From Spongilla lacustris (taxonomy: Eukaryota; Porifera; Demospongiae; Spongillida; Spongillidae), in assembly GCA_949361645.1 (NCBI GenBank), contig OX442428.1:2963847-3027846 (forward strand): a stretch of 64,000 nucleotides of DNA, in the 5' to 3' direction. The translations under genes were made by a program, and so were the position numbers. Each line of letters starts with the position of its first letter. The stretch's first letter is position 1. Positions 56,750 to 64,000 of the stretch are shown here, in pieces. The notes beneath the pieces were generated by a model. That model worked only from the letters and a program-made list of their open reading frames with translations, was not told the origin of the DNA and ran no database searches.

Positions 56750-57446
56750 TTATACGCTTAGCTGAGTGGACTCGAACTGCCATGCGGTAGATTTACATGC
56801 ATGTAGCTTAGTAGTTCATTAATGTGAGTAATGCATGGTTGTTTCAGCGGTATACATGTGATATGTGCATGTGTACTATACGTATAAATTCCATCCTGCA
56901 ACGCCTTGCCAAGTCTGATCATGCTTCGGTACAACATTGTCAAGATTCCTAAGATCTTGTCAAGACTTGGCAAAACTCTGACAAGTTGAAGGAGACTGAT
57001 GTACATGATTATCTGTTGGAAGGGCACATTCATAGGCCAGTAGATGTTTGAAGGCAAACATTATGAACTCCTGCAGGCAACATCATGCAGAGCTCATTCA
57101 AAACATCTATACTGATTATAGTACGGGAGTAACAAGAAAGACAATATATAGGTCATAATTGCAGACGGCAACCTGTAGACCTTATTCACAGCATGGTCTA
57201 GCCAGAGAATCAAAGTTCGTTTCCGTACTCCGACCCGTTCCCAGGGCCGTCGAGAGCTGGCACGGGCCCCAGGGCTATATAGCCCTTCCGGGCCCCATTA
57301 ATGGTCCCCATTGGGATGGGTGCGGTAGATACATATAGGGGGGAAATATATCGCTTTCGTGTATTGGGTTATAAACTATTCATTTGTTGTTAGTGCATGT
57401 GGCGAAAATAAAAACACATGTACTGCATGCGTGCCGGTATGGTTAT
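56750..57446. other. Downstream of the lectin gene, no gene seen
   Basis: Non-coding by inspection. CAAGATTCCTAAGATCTTGT at 56940-56959 is a small imperfect palindrome. Confidence 0.4.
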
Positions 57447-57627
57447 GTAACATTTATTATGTTACGCGCAAAGCATCCATCAGTGGATTTGCGCATAGAT
57501 ATTAGAATATCTATGATTTGCGCAACCCTGGATCCATGGTTTGTGGTATAAACCATGGACTGGCCGCGCAATCCTGGGATTGCTCAGTTGTGCGCAAAGC
57601 ATAAATCAGAACAATCCTGGGATTGTT
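57447..57627. repeat. Cluster of six small hairpins separated by TGCGCA-like boxes
   Basis: Stems: GTAACAT/ATGTTAC (57447-57465), ATCCA/TGGAT (57475-57488), ATAGATATT/AATATCTAT (57495-57514), CCATGGTTT/AAACCATGG (57534-57558), GCAATCC/GGATTGC (57568-57583) and AACAATCC/GGATTGTT (57610-57627). Between successive stems stand ACGCGCAAAGC, TTTGCGCATAG, TTTGCGCAACC, GCCGCGCAATC, TGTGCGCAAAGC and CGTGCGCATAGC. The stems differ in sequence while the connecting box is kept. Confidence 0.75.
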
Positions 57628-58775
57628 CGTGCGCATAGCATAGATCTGTAATATGTACATAATTATACTGCGATGGGTAACGAGTACATAATTAATAACA
57701 TATACACTTGCAGTATTTAAAAAACCCTATAGTGTACAAATACATTTTTCCTCTACTGATGAGATACCGAGCACAGTAAACTGCGCCATGGTTCAGAACT
57801 CTGGAAAATGAGGTAAGGTTCATCACGTCTTGATGAGCAGTCCTTCGTGTCTTCATTGGTACTGTTGCTTGGCGAGCCTCCAATAATGCTACCAAACATT
57901 TCCCCTTCCTCATAATCACCAGTTTCAGTGGAAACAAATAATTACACGAAGATTTCCATTGGCCTAGCTTGCATGTATAAATTACTTACTTTCGTTAAAT
58001 TTCACGCACATGTAGCCAATCAACCCAAGACTAATTTTCATTGATTAAAATGACAAACTATATCATTTCCTCCATCTTCGCACTATACCTCTTTCATCAA
58101 GTCCTTGACTTTGAAAATAAAATATGCAACTCTTTTGGTTCAAGGTTCCATGCAGGCCACCTCCTTGCCCCTCTCCTATGAAGAGCAGGAATCAGACAAA
58201 TGGTCCATACCTATCCAATCATCAGGCGATCAACCTTGTAGCTAAAATCACAACTTGAACACGCACTTGAGGCTACTATATATAGGTTAGTGCTCTTCTC
58301 ATAAATCCCGATGCTATATGATGGATTTTAGTGCCAATTGATTTTGCTGTAGATTATTGAAGGCTGACAAACTGAATTTCTGCACCATAGACCGTGCATG
58401 CACGTGCATGGAAGACATTCAAAGAATGCTGAAATCTATATATTTTAAAAACATACACACATACATGTACAACTATGATGTGTAAGAATCAATTTCCTTT
58501 ATAAGTGTTTTTTTGTTGTTGTTTTTGTAACCTACGTTATACCAGACATCGTTGTTGACATGGTCATAAAAAATCTTCCACACTTAACACGGCTAGCACA
58601 GTTGTGCCACTAGAACTCTGCACTGACAGATTTTAAAAAAATGACGACACATACGTAGCAAATACTAGTCACATGTTTCTAATGCTGGCTGCTGACGAAC
58701 AGAGCAAATCACAGAGTCCAAGTGCACCCAAACCTTCAAACGGTCGGTTCAAGTCCCATGCATTTATAAGCGCAA
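57628..58775. other. Intergenic sequence, no gene seen
   Basis: AT-rich. A minus-strand 81-codon frame at 57692-57937 has no recognised domain. Confidence 0.4.
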
Positions 58776-59015
58776 CTACCCAACAAATTTGCTCCCTGAT
58801 TTCCTTTTTGACAAATACACCCATGCAATTTCATGCTCAGCACTGGAACCGATCGTTATGTAGAGAAGGTCATCGCGATCGTCGTTCCTAGCTATGTCGG
58901 TGAAGCTGTTTGTGATGAAGCCTAAACATATCAAAAATCTTGTCGTGTCTTTTGGTAGGGCGCGGTTCTTTTCTCTTACAACTCTTTTCTGCCACCCGGA
59001 CTTATGCTTGTACAT
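58776..59015 (-). CDS. Possible first exon of a hAT/TTF-type transposase-like gene
   Basis: On the minus strand the frame begins MYKHKSGWQKRVVREKNRAL and continues with a PKDTTRF segment. A start of the form K-(H/Y)-x-SG-x-x-KR, followed by charged helix and a phenylalanine-containing strand, recalls the N-terminus of hAT-related transposases with TTF or MYM zinc fingers. No later exon could be identified downstream on the minus strand, so it may be a relic. Confidence 0.3.
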   Translation of the reverse strand: MYKHKSGWQKRVVREKNRALPKDTTRFLICLGFITNSFTDIARNDDRDDLLYITIGSSAEHEIAWVYLSKRKSGSKFVG

Positions 59016-59289
59016 TTTAGAACTGAAATGAATTTGGCGAAATTACACACACATTCTATTCCGCACGGATCGCGCGAACGTACGTACATGTATACAATTT
59101 TATTACCCCGTTGAAGTTAGCCGCACATTCCTCAGCCGCACATTAAAACATGAATAAATGTAACATTCCCCACGCGGCGGGCGTCAGTAGCGCGCGCTTA
59201 ATAGATCACTTAAGGGCGAACGTAAACAAAACATGGTGCAGTGTTGTATAAATTTGCTGTGAGCTGTTCCATATAGTCACACGGTAAAT
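59016..59289. other. Spacer before the satellite
   Basis: No gene. It contains a local direct repeat (AGCCGCACATTCC and AGCCGCACATTAA, about 59118-59145). Confidence 0.4.
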
Positions 59290-62200
59290 CTGCACCTGTG
59301 CCACGTAGCGACCCTACACCAAGCTTGGATCTGGAACACTGTACCAACTGCCGGGGGTGTGACCACTGCAAATACTACTCGTACTTACGGACTATGGAGA
59401 TGGATGCCATTCTTGTGAGTTACAAAGCACATCCAGTCAACCTGTGAGTCGTTTCATGTACCCACAGGGTAGGAGTGTACATGTGCCAACTGGGAACCCA
59501 ACACCACGCGTGGATCCTGAACACTGGACCTGCTGGGGATCTGACAAAGCTGCACGTAATAGATAAATTTAAGAGCTTGGAGATGGATGCCATTCTTGTG
59601 AGTTACAAAGCACATCCAGTCAACCTGTGAGTAGTTTCATGTACCCACAGGGTAGGAGTGTACATGTGCCAACTGGGAACCCAACACCACGCGTGGATCC
59701 TGAACACTGGACCTGTTGGGGGTGTGACCACGGTTAATAAGTATTCAAGAGCTTGGAGATGGATGCCATCCTTGTGAGTTACAAAGCACATCCAGTCAAC
59801 CTGTGAGTAGTTTCATGTACCCACAGGGTAGGAGTGTACATGTGCCAACTGGGAACCCAACACCACGCGCGGATCCTGAACACTGAACCTGTTGGGGGTG
59901 TGACCACGGTTAATAAGTATTCAAGAGCTTGGAGATGGATGCCATCCTTGTGAGTTACAAAGCACATCCAGTCAACCTGTGAGTAGTTTCATGTACCCAC
60001 AGGGTAGGAGTGTACATGTGCCAACTGGGAACCCAACACCACGCGTGGATCCTGAACACTGAACCTGTTGGGGGTGTGACCACGGTTAATAAGTATTCAA
60101 GAGCTTGGAGATGGATGCCATCCTTGTGAGTTACAAAGCACGTCCAGTCTATCTATGAGTAGTTTCATGTACCCACAGGGTAGGAGTGTACATGTGCCAA
60201 CTGGGAACCCAACACCACGCACTGATCCTGAACACTGGACCTGCTGGGGTGTGACCACGGTTAATAAGTATTCAAGAGCCTTGAGATAGATGCCATTGCT
60301 GTGAGTTACAAAGCACATCCAGTCTATCTGTGAGTAGTTTCATGTACCCACAGGGTAGGAGTGTACATGTGCCAACTGGTAACCCAACACCACGCGTGGA
60401 TCCTGAACACTGAACCTGTTGGGGGTGTGACCACGGTTAATAAGTATTCAAGAGCTTGGAGATGGATGCCATCCTTGTGAGTTACAAAGCACGTCCAGTC
60501 TATCTATGAGTAGTTTCATGTACCCACAGGGTAGGAGTGTACATGTGCCAACTGGGAACCCAACACCACGCACTGATCCTGAACACTGGACCTGCTGGGG
60601 GTGTGACCACGGTTACTAAGTATTCAAGAGCCTTGAGATAGATGCCATTGCTGTGAGTTACAAAGCACATCCAGTCTATCTGTGAGTAGTTTCATGTACC
60701 CACAGGGTAGGAGTGTACATGTGCCAACTGGGAACCCAACACCACGCACTGATCCTGAACACTGAACCTATTGGGGGTGTGACCATGGTTAGTAAGTATT
60801 CAAGAGCTTGGAGATGGATGCCATTCCTGTGAGTTACAAAGCACATCCAGTCAACCTGTGAGTAGTTTCATGTACCCACAGGGTAGGAGTGTACATGTGC
60901 CAACTGGGAACCCAACACCACGCGCGGATCCTGGACCAGCTGGGGGTGTGTCCATGGCTAATAAGTATTCTAGAGCTTGGAGATGGATGCCATCCTTGTG
61001 AGTTACAATGCACATCCAGTCAACCTGTGAGTAGTTTCATGTACCCACAGGGTAGGAGTGTACATGTGCCAACTGGGAACCCAACACCACGCGTGGATCC
61101 TGAACACTGGACCGGCTGGGGATGTGACAAAGTTGCACGTAATAGATGATTTTAAGATCTTGGAGATGGATGCCATTCTTGTGAGTTACAAAGCACATCC
61201 AGTCTATCTGTGAGTAGTTTCATGTACCCACAGGGTAGGAGTGTACATGTGCCAACTGGGAACCCAACACCACGCGTGGATCCTGAACACTGGACCGGCT
61301 GGGGATGTGACAAAGTTGCACGTAATAGATAATTTTAAGATCTTGGAGATGGATGCCATTCTTGTGAGTTACAAAGCACATCCAGTCAACCTGTGAGTTG
61401 TTTCTTGTACCCACAGGGTAGGAGTGTACATGTGCCAACTGGGAACCCAACACCACACGCGGATCCTGAACCCTGGACCTGCTGGGGATCTGACAAAGCT
61501 GCACATAATAGATAATTTTAAGAGCTTGGAGATGGATGCCATTCTTGTGAGTTACAAAGCACATCCAGTCAACCTGTGAGTAGTTTCTTGTACCCACAAG
61601 GTAGGAGTGTACATGTGCCAACTGGGAACCCAACACCACGCACTGATCCTGAACACTGGGCCTGCTGGGGGTGTGACCACGGTTAATAAGTATTCAAGAG
61701 CCTTGAGATAGATGCCATTGCTGTGAGTTACAAAGCACATCCAGTCTATCTGTGAGTAGTTTCATGTACCCACAGGGTAGGAGTGTACATGTGCCAACTG
61801 GGAACCCAACACCACGCGCGGATCCTGGACCAGCTGGGGGTGTGTCCATGGCTAATAAGTATTCAAGAGCTTGGAGATGGATGCCATCCTTGTGAGTTAC
61901 AATGCACATCCAGTCAACCTGTGAGTAGTTTCATGTACCCACAGGGTAGGAGTGTACATGTGCCAACTGGGAACCCAACACCACGCGCGGATCCTGAACA
62001 CTGAACCTGTTGGGGGTGTGACCACGGTTAATAAGTATTCAAGAGCTTGGAGATGGATGCCATCCTTGTGAGTTAATAAGCACATCCAGTCTATCTGTGA
62101 GTAGTTTCATGTACCCACAGGGTAGGAGTGTGCATGTGCCAACTGGGAACCCAACACCACGCGCGGATCCTGGACCAGCTGGGGGTGTGTCCATGGCTAA

Positions 62201-64000
62201 TAAGTATTCAAGAGCTTGGAGATGGATGCCATCCTTGTGAGTTACAAAGCACATCCAGTCAACCTGTGAGTAGTTTCATGTACCCACAGGGTAGGAGTGT
62301 ACATGTGCCAACTGGGAACCCAACACCACGCGCGGATCCTGGACCAGCTGGGGGTGTGTCCATGGCTAATAAGTATTCAAGAGCTTGGAGATGGATGCCA
62401 TCCTTGTGAGTTACAAAGCACATCCAGTCAACCTGTGAGTAGTTTCATGTACCCACAGGGTAGGAGTGTACATGTGCCAACTGGGAACCCAACACCACGC
62501 GTGGATCCTGAACACTGGACCGGCTGGGGATGTGACAAAGTTGCACGTAATAGATCATTTTAAGATCTTGGAGATGGATGCCATTCTTGTGAGTTACAAA
62601 GCACATCCAGTCTATCTATGAGTAGTTTCATGTACCCACAGGGTAGGAGTGTACATGTGCCAACTGGGAATCCAACACCACGCGTGGATCCTGGACCAGC
62701 TGGGGGTGTGTCCATGGCTAATAAGTATTCTAGAGCTTGGAGATGGATGCCATCCTTGTGAGTTACAATGCACATCCAGTCATCCTGTGAGTAGTTTCAT
62801 GTACCCACAGGGTAGGAGTGTACATGTGCCAACTGGGAACCCAACACCACGCGTGGATCCTGAACACTGGACCGGCTGGGGATGTGACAAAGTTGCACGT
62901 AATAGATCATTTTAAGATCTTGGAGATGGATGCCATTCTTGTGAGTTACAAAGCACATCCAGTCTATCTATGAGTAGTTTCATGTACCCACAGGGTAGGA
63001 GTGTACATGTGCCAACTGGGAATCCAACACCACGCGTGGATCCTGGACCAGCTGGGGGTGTGTCCATGGCTAATAAGTATTCTAGAGCTTGGAGATGGAT
63101 GCCATCCTTGTGAGTTACAATGCACATCCAGTCATCCTGTGAGTAGTTTCATGTACCCACAGGGTAGTAGTGTACATGTGCCAACTGGGAACCCAACACC
63201 ACGCGCGGATCCTGAACACTGAACCTGTTGGGGGTGTGACCACGGTTAATAAGTATTCAAGCGCTAGCTTGGAGATGAATGCCATCCTTGTGAGTTACAA
63301 AGCACATCCTGTCAACCTGTGATTAGTTTCTTGTACCCACAGGGTAGGAGTGTACATGTGCCAACTGGGAACCCAACACCACACGCGGATCCTGAACCCT
63401 GGACCTGCTGGGGATGTGACAAAGCTGCATGTAATAGTTAATTTTAAGAGCTTGGAGATGGATGCCATTCCTGTGAGTTACAAAGCACATCCAGTCAACC
63501 TGTGAGTAGTTTCATGTACCCACAGGGTAGGAGTGTACATGTGCCAACTGGGAACCCAACACCACGCGCGGATCCTGGACCAGCTGGGGGTGTGTCCATG
63601 GCTAATAAGTATTCTAGAGCTTGGAGATGGATGCCATCCTTGTGAGTTACAATGCACATCCAGTCAACCTGTGAGTAGTTTCATGTACCCACAGGGTAGG
63701 AGTGTACATGTGCCAACTGGGAACCCAACACCACGCGTGGATCCTGAACACTGGACCGGCTGGGGATGTGATCACGGTTAATAAGTATTCAAGAGCCTTG
63801 AGATAGATGCCATTGCTGTGAGTTACAAAGCACATCCAGTCTATCTATGAGTAGTTTCATGTACCCACAGGGTAGGAGTGTACATGTGCCAACTGGGAAC
63901 CCAACACCACGCGTGGATCCTGGACCAGCTGGGGGTGTGTCCATGGCTAATAAGTATTCAAGAGCTTGGAGATGGATGCCATCCTTGTGAGTTACAATGC
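59290..64000 (+). repeat. ~176-bp tandem array with intron-like splice signals, continues past the window
   Basis: About 26 units run to the window end. Each unit reads GGTAGGAGTGTACATGTGCC, then AACTGGGAACCCAACACCAC, a variable middle, then GGAGATGGATGCCATCCTT, then GTGAGTTACAAAGCACATCC and on to TTTCATGTACCCACAG. The last 53-bp part has a GTGAGT donor-like start and a pyrimidine-containing CCCACAG acceptor-like end. The remaining part occurs in main lengths of 116, 123 and 130 bp, steps of seven. The first unit (59290-59412) is divergent. The 123-bp form, with phase-2 junctions, is open for 41 codons per unit; the 116- and 130-bp forms shift the frame. Many 60-90-codon unspliced frames here are by-products. 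Confidence 0.9.

Noticed and set aside
60889..63781. Many 60-90-codon unspliced frames in the 176-bp array
   Set aside because: They read straight through the intron-like part, occur in both strands and change between unit types.

Overview
This window is eukaryotic, most likely from a sponge (Porifera, probably a demosponge). That is an inference from four things: introns of about 50-60 bp with GT/AG ends; a 1213-residue receptor-like protein with Pmp-type beta-helix repeats, a Cys-rich module and a polytopic C-terminus, an architecture I associate with sponges; a dense population of small terminal-inverted-repeat (TIR) elements; and several long satellites. I see no prokaryotic operon, CRISPR array, rRNA or tRNA gene. 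There are two assembly gaps of 200 N each (15675-15874 and 43875-44074).

Layout. 0-10 kb: a perfect-looking hairpin element (781-1039), a 63-bp minisatellite (1260-3130), a degraded zinc module related to the RAG1 N-terminal region (5128-5427, minus), a broken reverse transcriptase/RNase H of DIRS type (6727-8070) and a 60-bp satellite with a CACGTG palindrome in every unit (8400-10254). 10.8-14.5 kb: a 14-exon minus-strand gene with a P-loop NTPase motif and a C-terminal PHD finger, carrying a duplicated exon pair and three reading-frame lesions. 15-30 kb: mostly an old ~100-bp degenerate repeat landscape. It includes a 2-3.4-kb direct duplication, one copy of which holds a 971-bp TTAA-flanked element that the other copy lacks, a second RAG1-N/RING remnant, and an inverted segment near 25-30 kb. 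30-36 kb: a small putative secreted-protein gene and an RT-derived pseudogene between inverted repeats.

36.8-40.6 kb holds the large receptor-like gene (minus). 40.7-43.5 kb is a cluster of three TIR/foldback elements, all with inverted ends; two also show target-site duplications. 45-46.2 kb is a dead Ty3/Gypsy polymerase. 47.1-55.1 kb is a nested structure: an 8-kb TTAA-flanked element with 25-bp perfect TIRs containing a young, apparently intact Ty3/Gypsy retrotransposon (47544-52705; identical 150-bp LTRs, CATGT target duplication, tRNA-Ser primer site, gag and pol).

56.4 kb carries an intronless cyanovirin-N-homology lectin of 101 aa. 57.4-57.6 kb is a cluster of six small hairpins separated by TGCGCA-like boxes. 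From 59.3 kb to the window end runs a ~176-bp tandem array whose every unit contains a canonical-looking 53-bp intron (GTGAGT...CCCACAG).

The host genes do not form a pathway. The confident host coding content is the receptor-like gene and the lectin. The P-loop/PHD locus is well modelled but probably inactive or mis-sequenced. Most of the rest is mobile or tandemly repeated DNA.
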